Source of the DNA: an uncultured Ferrovum sp.
GTDB lineage: Bacteria; Pseudomonadota; Gammaproteobacteria; Burkholderiales; Ferrovaceae
Length of the DNA: 64,000 bases
Direction: 5' to 3'
Assembly (NCBI GenBank): GCA_903893215.1
Contig: CAITLJ010000035.1
Coordinates: 70,283 to 134,282, forward strand
The position numbers and the translations under genes were made by a program. This document shows positions 1 through 7,509 of the stretch, one piece after another. The notes under the pieces are model-generated. The model was not told the origin of the DNA. It saw nothing but the letters and a program-made list of their open reading frames with translations, and did no database searches. Numbering within the stretch: the first letter of the stretch is position 1; the number at the start of each line of letters is the position of its first letter.

Positions 1-132
1 GGCAGCCGCGCCGCAACCCGGCAGCGGGAACGCGCACTGGCTGAGGGCGAGCAGCGCAAGCAGCAGCCATACGTGGCCGACCCAGCGGAGCGGCGATCGG
101 CTTGGCGGAAAGGATAGAAGGAGCAGACGCAT
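1..132 (-). CDS. mltG: Probable MltG (YceG-like) endolytic murein transglycosylase, N-terminal fragment
   Basis: Only the first 44 codons lie in the window; the gene continues past the left edge. The translated start is basic and then hydrophobic (a run of W, L and A from about residue 17 to 31), like a single membrane anchor or signal sequence. The catalytic YceG domain would be outside the window. The identification rests mainly on position: mltG is commonly beside ygfZ in proteobacteria, and here the two start codons are divergent and 14 bases apart. MltG cleaves nascent glycan strands at the inner membrane. No MltG-specific motif is visible, so another membrane-anchored protein is possible. 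Confidence 0.45.
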   Translation of the reverse strand, partial: MRLLLLSFPPSRSPLRWVGHVWLLLALLALSQCAFPLPGCGAAA

Positions 133-146
133 GATAGGATGACAGC

Positions 147-1163
147 ATGACTGCTGATGTTCCGATTGTCCCGCCCGAGCATGAGGGCGACGTGACCTTG
201 TTTGCGCTTGCGCATGATGCGTCCGGCGTTGCTGTCGGCAGCGGCTGGACCGACCTCAACCAGCGCGGGCTGCTGCATGTGGGCGGGGCCGACGCCGAGG
301 TGTTCCTGCAAGGTCAACTCACCCAGGACATGGGGCGCGTGCGCGCCGGAAGGTCACTGCTGGCGGCCCATTGCACGCCCAAGGGACGGGTCAGCACCCT
401 GTTTCGGGCATGGCCCTGCGATGACGGATTCCTGCTCGACTGCCCCGCCGCATTGCAGGCTTCGGCATTGCGCCGCTTGCGGCTGTATGTGCTGCGCGCC
501 AGGGTGGTGATCACGGAAGTTGCCGACCAGTGGCACCGGGTCGGCCTGTATGGCGATCAGGCCGCCGACTGGCTGACGGCGCTGGACCTGCCGGTGGTGG
601 ACCATGGCAGCACACTGATGAATGCAGGCGCACATCGCATGCTGCGCATGGGCCCGACGCGCTGGCAGGTACTGAGTCCGCGCGCCCCTGGCCTTGCGTT
701 GGCAGCCGGGCTGGCGGCCACCAGCGGTCAGGCCACGAATCCGCAGGGTTGGCAGCTTGCCAGCGTGCGAGCCGGCGAACCGGAAGTCTTGCCAGGCAGC
801 GTCGAAGCGTTCATCCCGCAGATGCTCAACCTGGACCAGCTGGACGGCGTCAGTTTCCGCAAAGGCTGCTACACCGGCCAGGAAATCGTGGCCCGCAGCC
901 ATTATCTGGGCAAGGTGAAACGGCGCATGCAGCACCTGGCCTACCACGGCGCTACCGCGCCACAGGCGGGCCAAGCGGTGCCATTGGCCGGCGTGGCGGT
1001 CGACCCGGCGGTTGCGCCCCGGGAGGACGACAGCGCAGCAGCCGTCAGTGCGCTGGCGCACGGCGAGATTGTCTATGCCGTGCAGACCCACGCCGAGGGC
1101 GGTGAAGCGCTCGCCGTGGTGCGCGTCATCGACACCGGCACGGCTGCCAACACGCCGTCGTGA
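147..1163 (+). CDS. ygfZ: YgfZ/GcvT-family folate-binding protein
   Basis: The 338-residue protein belongs to the GcvT-like YgfZ family. These tetrahydrofolate-binding proteins support repair or maturation of certain iron-sulfur enzymes in the cytoplasm. The family signature KGCYTGQE is at residues 239-246, with the conserved Cys at 241; in Escherichia coli this Cys is needed for function. Length matches the family (about 330 residues). The stop codon overlaps the possible GTG start of the next gene, so the two are probably co-transcribed. Confidence 0.93.
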   Translation: MTADVPIVPPEHEGDVTLFALAHDASGVAVGSGWTDLNQRGLLHVGGADAEVFLQGQLTQDMGRVRAGRSLLAAHCTPKGRVSTLFRAWPCDDGFLLDCPAALQASALRRLRLYVLRARVVITEVADQWHRVGLYGDQAADWLTALDLPVVDHGSTLMNAGAHRMLRMGPTRWQVLSPRAPGLALAAGLAATSGQATNPQGWQLASVRAGEPEVLPGSVEAFIPQMLNLDQLDGVSFRKGCYTGQEIVARSHYLGKVKRRMQHLAYHGATAPQAGQAVPLAGVAVDPAVAPREDDSAAAVSALAHGEIVYAVQTHAEGGEALAVVRVIDTGTAANTPS

Positions 1164-1444
1164 GCATGGCCACCGAACTGTTCGTCTGGTACCACTGCGA
1201 GGCGGCTGACAGCGCGCGCGTGCTGGCGCTGGCCCGACAACTGCTGGAAGAGGTGGCGCTGCGTTGCGGGGTGCGGGGACGCCTGCTGGCGCGGCAGGAC
1301 CAGCGCAACACCTGGATGGAACACTACGCGCCAGACAGCGACCAGGTCGCGGGACTCACCCTTGCCCTCGAGCAGGCGCTGGCGGGGCTGAACCAGCCGT
1401 TTCCGCAACGTCACACCGAAGCGTTCACGTGCGTGGCCGGGTAA
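1160..1444 (+). CDS. DUF4936 family small protein
   Basis: A 94-residue protein of unknown function resembling the DUF4936 family found directly after ygfZ in betaproteobacteria. It shows an N-terminal beta-strand (ELFVWYHC), a helix, and a conserved-looking segment with Thr-Trp-Met-Glu-His-Tyr around residues 50-56. This suggests a small alpha/beta fold. A GTG at 1160 overlaps the ygfZ stop, and an ATG lies six bases later at 1166; either could be the start. No signal peptide or membrane segment is seen. Function is unknown; only the association with ygfZ is informative. Confidence 0.75.
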   Translation: MSMATELFVWYHCEAADSARVLALARQLLEEVALRCGVRGRLLARQDQRNTWMEHYAPDSDQVAGLTLALEQALAGLNQPFPQRHTEAFTCVAG

Positions 1445-1875
1445 ACCATACGCCGATGCGGAATGCCGGCATCCAGAAAGGAATCGCCTTCGGCGACGAA
1501 ACCGGCACGCGCGTAAAACGGGATGGCAGGCATCTGCGCATCCAGGCAAATCTCCGGCGCCGATTGCGCCAGCGCCCGCTGCAGCGCGGCCTGCAACAAG
1601 GCCATGCCTACGCCGCGACCGCGCCAGGCACGCAGCACCGCCATTCGGCCAATCCGCCCCGACGGAAAAAGTCGCGCGGTGCCAATCGGCGTACCATCGG
1701 CATCAAGCGCCAACAGGTGGGTGCACTCCGCATCGTGATCGTCCCATTCGTCTTCCTCGGCAATCTGCTGCTCTTCGATGAACACCGTGCGGCGCACCTG
1801 CGCAAGCGCGCTGGCGTGCTCCTGCCAGCTGACCACGGCAAGGGTGAACGGGGTAGCGGGGGGCAACAAGGACAT
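1411..1875 (-). CDS. GNAT-family N-acetyltransferase (ElaA/YjdJ-like)
   Basis: A 154-residue single-domain acetyltransferase. The acetyl-CoA binding loop is recognisable as RAWRGRGVGMALL (the R/Q-x-x-G-x-G/A motif A), preceded by the strand IGRMAVL. The C-terminal FYARAGF is typical of GNAT motif B. The segment VFIEEQQIAEEDEWDDHD resembles the ElaA/YjdJ subgroup. I chose the ATG at 1875 because a GGAG lies seven bases upstream; the frame is open further upstream but there has no such site. It converges with the DUF4936 gene and overlaps its 3' end by 34 bases. Substrate cannot be predicted. Confidence 0.85.
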   Translation of the reverse strand: MSLLPPATPFTLAVVSWQEHASALAQVRRTVFIEEQQIAEEDEWDDHDAECTHLLALDADGTPIGTARLFPSGRIGRMAVLRAWRGRGVGMALLQAALQRALAQSAPEICLDAQMPAIPFYARAGFVAEGDSFLDAGIPHRRMVYPATHVNASV

Positions 1876-1926
1876 GCTGGAACTCCACTGAAAGTGCAAG
1901 CTGAACACGGGCTGACCGGGCGACCA

Positions 1927-1978
1927 GCGCATCAGGCGCATCAGGCGCAAGCATACCGTCAGATCCGGGCTGATGCGC
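1927..1978. repeat. Tandem and inverted 9-bp repeats between GNAT and lpxL genes
   Basis: The 9-mer GCGCATCAG occurs twice in tandem (1927-1935 and 1936-1944). Its exact inverse CTGATGCGC is at 1970-1978, in the 119-base divergent spacer. This could form a stem or be a binding site for a regulator of one or both genes. Function is inferred only from position. Confidence 0.4.
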
Positions 1979-1994
1979 ACCGACCGGTGCACTG

Positions 1995-2867
1995 ATGGGC
2001 ATGCGACTGGCCATTGGTGTGCTCTGGCTGCTGCACTTTCTGCCGCAGGACCTGCTCAACGGGCTCGCGCGCCTGCTGGCGCCGCTGGTGCGTGCCAGCG
2101 GCGCCGCGCGCACGGCCCGGATCAATCTGAAGCTGTGCTTTCCCGACCTCGCTTCCGGCCCACGGCGCCAGCTGGAACGTCGGTATTTCGGCGCGGTGGT
2201 GCGCAGTTTCCTCGAACTCGGCACGGTATGGTTTGCCAGCGCCAGACGCATTCGGCAGTTGGTGCACTTTGACGGTTTGCACAACTACGAAGCGGTGGCC
2301 GAGGGGCCGGTGATCTTCCTTGCCATGCATTCAGTGGGCCTCGAGATGGCTGGCGCACGACTGGGTATGGCCTTCCGGGGTGTCGGTTTTTTCACTCCGC
2401 ACAAGAACCCGGTGCTCGATGGCGTGATCCGCGCCGCGCGCGACCGCCTGGGCGACGTGCTGATGCTCGACCGACGCGAGGGATTGCGCCCGATGGTGCG
2501 CGCCATCCGCGACGGCCGACGCCTGTATTTTCTGCCCGACATGGATTTTGGCGACCGGGATTCGATCTTCGTCCCGTTTTTCGGTATTCCCGCCGCCACG
2601 GTCACCACCCTCCCACGTCTGGTTGCCCTGACCCGGGCGCGCGTGGTGCCGGTCGAAGTGACCCAGCAGCCGGGTTCGGCTGGCTACCGCATCACTTTCC
2701 TTCCTGCCTGGGAAGACTTTCCAGGCCCGGAGCTGGCACACGACGTGCTGCGCATGAACACCTTCGTCGAACAGTTCGCACGGGCGCACCCGGATCAGTA
2801 CTTCTGGGGCCACAAGCGCTTCCGTACGCGGCCCACGCCCGAGGAGCGGTCGCCCTACGATCGTTGA
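1995..2867 (+). CDS. lpxL: Lipid A biosynthesis acyltransferase (LpxL/HtrB family)
   Basis: The 290-residue inner-membrane enzyme transfers a secondary acyl chain from acyl-ACP to the Kdo-lipid A precursor on the cytoplasmic face. The N-terminus carries a membrane-associated segment (residues 4-32). The family catalytic motif H-x4-D/E is present as H112-SVGL-E117. A second conserved block follows (FLPDMDFGDRDSIFVPFFG, about residues 177-195). Length is near the family norm of about 300. The call as LpxL rather than LpxM or LpxP is by family only. No clear Shine-Dalgarno precedes ATG 1995; a small hairpin (GCACC/GGTGC, 1977-1990) lies just before it, and ATG 2001 is an alternative start. Confidence 0.88.
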   Translation: MGMRLAIGVLWLLHFLPQDLLNGLARLLAPLVRASGAARTARINLKLCFPDLASGPRRQLERRYFGAVVRSFLELGTVWFASARRIRQLVHFDGLHNYEAVAEGPVIFLAMHSVGLEMAGARLGMAFRGVGFFTPHKNPVLDGVIRAARDRLGDVLMLDRREGLRPMVRAIRDGRRLYFLPDMDFGDRDSIFVPFFGIPAATVTTLPRLVALTRARVVPVEVTQQPGSAGYRITFLPAWEDFPGPELAHDVLRMNTFVEQFARAHPDQYFWGHKRFRTRPTPEERSPYDR

Positions 2868-2938
2868 CACGCTGACCCCGATCCTCTGCCGCCATTATCA
2901 TGTACGATACCGGACATACTTTTGGAAAACTGCGCGCA

Positions 2939-3676
2939 ATGACCGAGACCCATCAGCTGCTGATCGTGGAGGATGCGGTGGACAGCATGGGATTCATCAC
3001 CCGATGCATCAGTGCCAGCTTTCCGGAGGCCAGGCAACACCAGGCAAGCAGCGTGCGGATGGCATTGGATGCAGTCGCTTCGGTGGGCAAGCTCGATCTT
3101 GCCATTGTGGACCTGGGTCTGCCGGATGGTTCCGGTCTGGACGTGATCACCGCCCTGCAGGTGCGTCACCCTGACTGCGCGGTAGTGGTTTACACCCAGT
3201 TCGATGATGATGGCAGCCTGTTTGACGCGCTACGCCGCGGCGCCACCGGCTACCTGCTCAAATCCGACCCGCCGGAACGCACACAGGACGCACTCAAGGC
3301 ATTGATGGCAGGCGAGCCGCAGCTGTCGCCGCGCATTGCGCTGCGCATGCTACGCGAATTCCACCTCTCTGGTCAGATTGGCAGCCAGGCAGCGCGCGCA
3401 CGAGAGGCCGCTGCGGAACGACAGCAACGCGAGCAGCAACAGGCAGTCCAGCAAACCCAGCTGACGCCGCGCGAACTGGAGACGCTCACGCTCACCGCCA
3501 AGGGCTTGCGCTTGCCAGAGCTCGCGCAACACCTGCAAGTCACCCGCTCGACTGCGGCCACCTATCTGAAGCGCATCTACCGGAAGCTGGCGATCAATTC
3601 ACGCGCCGAAGCCACCCTGGAAGCAGCGCGCCTGGGACTGGTGCAGATCAACCAGGACAGCCGGCGCCGGCAGTGA
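2939..3676 (+). CDS. LuxR/NarL-type two-component response regulator
   Basis: A 245-residue DNA-binding response regulator. The N-terminal receiver domain (residues 6-120) has the acidic pair E11/D12 and the phospho-acceptor Asp58 in AIVDLGLPDGSG, followed by the conserved Lys in YLLKSDPP. The C-terminal LuxR-type HTH starts near LTPRELETL and continues through LAQHLQVTRSTAATYLKRIYRKL. Between them is a Gln/Arg-rich linker (residues 152-176) that looks coiled. ATG 2939 was chosen because receiver homology begins immediately after it; an earlier in-frame ATG at 2900 would add 13 unrelated residues. It is followed after 22 bases by a histidine kinase, its likely partner. Confidence 0.9.
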   Translation: MTETHQLLIVEDAVDSMGFITRCISASFPEARQHQASSVRMALDAVASVGKLDLAIVDLGLPDGSGLDVITALQVRHPDCAVVVYTQFDDDGSLFDALRRGATGYLLKSDPPERTQDALKALMAGEPQLSPRIALRMLREFHLSGQIGSQAARAREAAAERQQREQQQAVQQTQLTPRELETLTLTAKGLRLPELAQHLQVTRSTAATYLKRIYRKLAINSRAEATLEAARLGLVQINQDSRRRQ

Positions 3677-3698
3677 GCGCCTGCCATCGCAAACCTTG

Positions 3699-4397
3699 AT
3701 GGGTAGTCCGGGTTCCTGGTGGCAGCGGATCCGCGGTCGCACGCAGGCTGCGGCAACGCTGCAGACCGAACCCGGGCGCCGATCCGGCGTGCCAGACAGC
3801 ACGACACCGTCGACTGTGGCCGTCGAGGCCGAGCGTCTGCGCATCTATCGCGACCTGCATGACGACATCGGCGCGCGACTGGTCAGCATTCTGCACTCGG
3901 CGAGCGAGCCGCAGGTGCAGGAACTGGCGCGCCTGGCCCTGCACGACCTGCGCGAGGTGGTCTACCACGCGCGCGCCGAACCTGGATCGCTCGGGCAGAT
4001 TTTTGGCGAAATCCGGGCCGAACTGACCGAGCGGCTCCATCTGGCGGGCTGGAAGCTGGAATGGGCTGACAGCCCGATGCCCGATCAGGTGCTTCCCGGC
4101 GAACGCGCGCTGCATCTGTACCGTATCGTGCGCGAAGCGGCCACCAATGCCCTCAAACACAGCAACTCCGGCGTGCTGCAGGTGCGCACACGCCATGTGG
4201 ACGGCGCGGTCTATATCGAGATCACGGATCTTGGCGAACGCTGGCACGATGACCACCCGGGTCCGGATCCGGCCCGGGGATCCGGATTGGCGACCATGCA
4301 GTCACGTGCCAGCCGGCTGGGCGGCGCGCTTGAACTGCGCGATGCCACCCTGCAGGGCACCAAGGTGCTGTTACGTTTTCCGATCGATCCGTCCTGA
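3699..4397 (+). CDS. Small soluble sensor histidine kinase (NarX/HisKA_3 type)
   Basis: A 232-residue kinase with only the catalytic core. The HisKA_3 phospho-acceptor motif is at RDLHDDIGARL, with His54. The ATP-binding domain has the N-box EAATNALKH and the glycine-rich segment GSGLATMQSRASRLGG. There is no transmembrane segment, PAS, GAF or other sensor domain, so any signal must come through the short N-terminus or a partner. It lies 22 bases after a LuxR-type regulator and is almost certainly its cognate kinase. A TTG at 3696 directly precedes ATG 3699; I prefer the ATG. It converges with the MutT-like gene, leaving five bases between stops. Confidence 0.85.
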   Translation: MGSPGSWWQRIRGRTQAAATLQTEPGRRSGVPDSTTPSTVAVEAERLRIYRDLHDDIGARLVSILHSASEPQVQELARLALHDLREVVYHARAEPGSLGQIFGEIRAELTERLHLAGWKLEWADSPMPDQVLPGERALHLYRIVREAATNALKHSNSGVLQVRTRHVDGAVYIEITDLGERWHDDHPGPDPARGSGLATMQSRASRLGGALELRDATLQGTKVLLRFPIDPS

Positions 4398-4402
4398 AGC
4401 GA

Positions 4403-5371
4403 TCAGGCCACCATCAGCCCGCGGATGGCGGCAATGCCCTGTGCGCCATGCTCCCGTGCTGTCTGCAGATCGTCGCTGCCCAGACCACCGATCGCATATA
4501 CCGGCAGAACCCGCTCGGCCACCGCAGCGGCAAAGGCCGACCAGCCGCGTCCAGGCAGACCGGGATGACTGGGCGTGGCGGCCACCGGCCCCCATACCGC
4601 AAAGTCCAGTCCCAGCAGTTCAGCGTGATCCAGTTCTGCGGCGTCATGACACGAGGCGGCCACCAGCGGCAACGGCGGTCTGACGTGCGCTTCACGCAGG
4701 CGCCGCGACTCGAGATGAACGCCGTCCGCACCGCACGCGAGCGCGGTTTCGGCATCACTGTTGACCAGCACGCGAGCACCCGCAGCATGTGCCAGCGCGC
4801 ATACCTGCACGGCAAACTGGCGCAGCCGCGCGGGTGAAAAATCCTTTTCGCGCACCTGGATCAGACGTACCCCGGCGCGCAAGGCATGCACCACGCCCTG
4901 CAACGCTTGCGCTTCCCCCACCAGTCCACCCGCCGTGATGCCATAGCGGCCAGGCAAGGCCATGGCGCGCAGGATTGGCGCATTCGCCGGCAGCATCGGC
5001 GTGAGCGGGGACGGACCGGCGGCCTGCCAGGACAGATGCTGCCCCTCCCTTGGCTGGGGCCGACCATCCCAACGCAGCACACGAAAAAAACGGATCTGCA
5101 CGCGTGCGTGCGGGTAACTGAACGTGCGCACCAGCCAGGGTTCAGCGCGCGTGGGCGTGATCCCCAGTTCTTCCTGCATCTCGCGGTCCAGCGCCATACG
5201 CGCCGTTTCACCGGCTTCCACTTTGCCACCGGGAAACTCCCAGTAGCCGGCATACACCTTGCCTTTAGGCCGGCTGGTCATCAGGTATTGCCCGTCCGGT
5301 TGCACCAGGATGGCAGCCACCACCTGCACCAGCGGACGCGTGTCAACCTGCCCGGCCATGGGACCGGTCAT
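4403..5371 (-). CDS. Nudix hydrolase (MutT-like) fused to a ThiE/TenI-like domain
   Basis: A 322-residue two-domain protein. The N-terminal domain has a complete Nudix box: G49 to E55, then R63-E-M-Q-E-E-L-G70. Enzymes of this type hydrolyse oxidised nucleotides such as 8-oxo-dGTP. The C-terminal half (from about residue 140) resembles thiamine-phosphate synthase or TenI, with IQVREKDFS, NSDAETALACGADGVHL and AIGGLGSDD. The diphosphate-binding segment reads GPVAATPSHPG rather than the usual GPVFPTxTK, so synthase activity is doubtful. The ATG overlaps the TGA of the upstream ATPase gene, implying translational coupling. This fusion architecture is known in proteobacteria. Confidence 0.9.
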   Translation of the reverse strand: MTGPMAGQVDTRPLVQVVAAILVQPDGQYLMTSRPKGKVYAGYWEFPGGKVEAGETARMALDREMQEELGITPTRAEPWLVRTFSYPHARVQIRFFRVLRWDGRPQPREGQHLSWQAAGPSPLTPMLPANAPILRAMALPGRYGITAGGLVGEAQALQGVVHALRAGVRLIQVREKDFSPARLRQFAVQVCALAHAAGARVLVNSDAETALACGADGVHLESRRLREAHVRPPLPLVAASCHDAAELDHAELLGLDFAVWGPVAATPSHPGLPGRGWSAFAAAVAERVLPVYAIGGLGSDDLQTAREHGAQGIAAIRGLMVA

Positions 5372-6303
5372 CCTTCCAATCCCTGCCGGCCGGTCCAGTC
5401 GCGCGCAAACTGCCAGGCGCTGCGCCCGCTGCGCGAACTGCGCAGGAGCGCCCAGTCCAGCGCCGCTGCGCGAAAAGCAGCCGCATCGGCCGGCGCCGCA
5501 CCCAGCGCCGTGGCCCAATGTGCTGCAATCGCCAGATAGGTATCCTGATCCATCGGATAAAAAGACAGCCACAAGCCGAAACGGTCCGACAGGGACACCT
5601 TTTCCTCGATCGCCTCGCCGGGATGGATTTCGGTGCCGACATGGGTGACTTGCTGGTTGTCGGCCTGCAGGTCGGGCATCAGGTGACGCCGGTTGCTGGT
5701 CGCCACCACCAGCAGATTGGGCGCAACAGCGGCCACGGAACCATCCAGCACCGACTTCAGCGCGGTGTAGCCGTGATCACCGGTGTCAAACGACAGGTCA
5801 TCGCAAAACAGCAGGAAGCGTTCGGGGCGCCCTGCAATCCGGGCAAGGATCTCGGGCAGGTCAGCCAGCCCCTGGCGGTCGCATTCGATCACGCGCAAGC
5901 CCTGCGCCGCATACTCGGTCAGCGCTGCGCGAACCAGCGAGCTCTTGCCACACCCGCGCGCGCCGCTCAGCAGCACATGGTTGGCTGGCAAGGCCTGCAC
6001 GAACTGGCGCATGTTGCGGTCAAAGCGCAGGCGCTGGTCGTCGATGCCATGCAGGTCTTGCAAGGCAAGGCCAGCATGAAAGGGCAAGGGCTGCAGCGCG
6101 CCTTGCTGGCCCCGGCGCACCCAGCGCCACGCCACGTGTGCAGACCAGTCCGGGGCGCTTGCAGCGGTCGGAAGCCAGGTGGATAGCTGCTGCAGCACCT
6201 GGGTCAGCAGGTCCAGGCGGGCGTCGTCCAGCGCCCGGACGGCAACGAATGCCTCCGCCGCCGCGGCGCGTTCAGCTGCGGTAGTCGGCGTTGATGCGGA
6301 CAT
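5368..6303 (-). CDS. DUF815 family ATP-binding protein
   Basis: A 311-residue P-loop ATPase of the DUF815/AAA-like family. Walker A is GARGCGKSS and the Walker B-like strand is [10 protein letters not shown], followed by a sensor-like strand [12 protein letters not shown]. The ATP-binding core is preceded by about 100 residues of Ala/Leu-rich helical sequence. The exact cellular role is not established. The start at ATG 6303 overlaps the end of argJ by 32 bases; an earlier in-frame start at 6357 would overlap it by 86. The gene sits between argJ and the MutT fusion, in an order usual for betaproteobacteria. Confidence 0.88.
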   Translation of the reverse strand: MSASTPTTAAERAAAAEAFVAVRALDDARLDLLTQVLQQLSTWLPTAASAPDWSAHVAWRWVRRGQQGALQPLPFHAGLALQDLHGIDDQRLRFDRNMRQFVQALPANHVLLSGARGCGKSSLVRAALTEYAAQGLRVIECDRQGLADLPEILARIAGRPERFLLFCDDLSFDTGDHGYTALKSVLDGSVAAVAPNLLVVATSNRRHLMPDLQADNQQVTHVGTEIHPGEAIEEKVSLSDRFGLWLSFYPMDQDTYLAIAAHWATALGAAPADAAAFRAAALDWALLRSSRSGRSAWQFARDWTGRQGLEG

Positions 6304-7498
6304 AGTCGTACGAGAAATCGCAGGTCCACACCGTGGTGCTGGCAGTACCGCGCCCAAGCTCCACCCGCACCACGATTTCGGCCGCCTGCATCATGCGCTG
6401 GCCATCCTCTTCCCGATAGGAGGCGGCGCGACCGCCACCCTCCGACACAAGCACATCGCCCAGGTGCAGCGACACGCCGGTGACATCAAGGTCATCGATG
6501 CCGGCGTAACCGATTGCCGCCAGGATGCGTCCCAGATTGGGATCCGAGGCAAAGAACGCGGTCTTGACCAGCGGCGAATGGGCAATCGCCTTGCCCACTT
6601 TCAGGCATTCGTCCAGATCGCGCCCGCCCTCCACCTGCACGCTGATGAATTTGCTGGCCCCCTCCCCGTCACGGATGATCGCGTGCGCCAGGGGCAAGGC
6701 CACGGCCGTGAGTGAGGCCAGCAATTCGCCGTACGCCGGCTCGTCCACCGAGCGGATCGGGGCGTGACCGGCTCGGCCCGAGGCAATCACCATGAAACTG
6801 TCGTTGGTGGAAGTGTCACCGTCCACCGTGATGCGGTTGAAACTGGCATCGGCAACGGCGCGCGTGAGGGTTGGCAGCAGGTCGGCGGCCACTACCGCGT
6901 CCGTCGCAACATAGCCCAGCATGGTGGCCATGTTCGGGTGAATCATCCCAGCCCCTTTGGCAATGCCGCTGATCCGCACCGGATGCCCGCCCACCTGCGC
7001 CAGCAGCGAAACGGCCTTGGGCTGGGTGTCGGTGGTCATGATCGCCTCGGCGGCGTCGGCCCAGGTGCCGTGACCAAGGTCTGCCCAGGCGGCCGGCAGG
7101 CCGGCCAGCAGGCGATCCATCGGCAGACGTTCCATGATCACGCCCGTGCTGAAGGGCAGCACCTGTTCGGCCTGCACACCCGCCAGTGCCGCCAGTGCAG
7201 TGCAACTGGCCTGGGCGTCGGCCATGCCTTCGGCACCAGTGCCCGCGTTGGCGCAGCCGGTATTGACCAGCAGCACGCGCGCCTGTGCCTGTTGCAGATG
7301 GCTGCGGCACAGGGTAACCGGCGCTGCGCAGAAGCGGTTGGTGGTGAACACCCCGGCCACGGCACAACCCGGGTCGAGCGAGATCAGCAGCAGGTCGCGC
7401 CGTCCCGGCTTGCGGATACCGGCGCGCGCCGTACCGAGTCGGACCCCGGGAATCTCGAGCAGTTGCGCAGGATCAGGCAGCGGCAAATTGACAGGCAT
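6272..7498 (-). CDS. argJ: Bifunctional glutamate N-acetyltransferase / amino-acid N-acetyltransferase
   Basis: ArgJ, 408 residues, acts in arginine synthesis. It transfers acetyl from N-acetylornithine to glutamate and in many species also makes N-acetylglutamate from acetyl-CoA. The autoprocessing site is clear: [14 protein letters not shown], where cleavage between Ala and Thr releases the beta chain with the Thr as nucleophile. The oxyanion-hole segment appears as STGVIME. ATG 7498 was chosen because it is 11 bases after the secA stop and begins near the conserved PxPGVRLG region. Length is normal for the family. Confidence 0.96.
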   Translation of the reverse strand: MPVNLPLPDPAQLLEIPGVRLGTARAGIRKPGRRDLLLISLDPGCAVAGVFTTNRFCAAPVTLCRSHLQQAQARVLLVNTGCANAGTGAEGMADAQASCTALAALAGVQAEQVLPFSTGVIMERLPMDRLLAGLPAAWADLGHGTWADAAEAIMTTDTQPKAVSLLAQVGGHPVRISGIAKGAGMIHPNMATMLGYVATDAVVAADLLPTLTRAVADASFNRITVDGDTSTNDSFMVIASGRAGHAPIRSVDEPAYGELLASLTAVALPLAHAIIRDGEGASKFISVQVEGGRDLDECLKVGKAIAHSPLVKTAFFASDPNLGRILAAIGYAGIDDLDVTGVSLHLGDVLVSEGGGRAASYREEDGQRMMQAAEIVVRVELGRGTASTTVWTCDFSYDYVRINADYRS

Positions 7499-7509
7499 GC
7501 GGGGGTCTC

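Noticed and set aside
4403-5371. Calling the MutT fusion a functional thiamine-phosphate synthase (thiE)
   Set aside because: The diphosphate-binding segment differs from ThiE and no other thiamine genes are nearby; the Nudix domain is the complete catalytic part.
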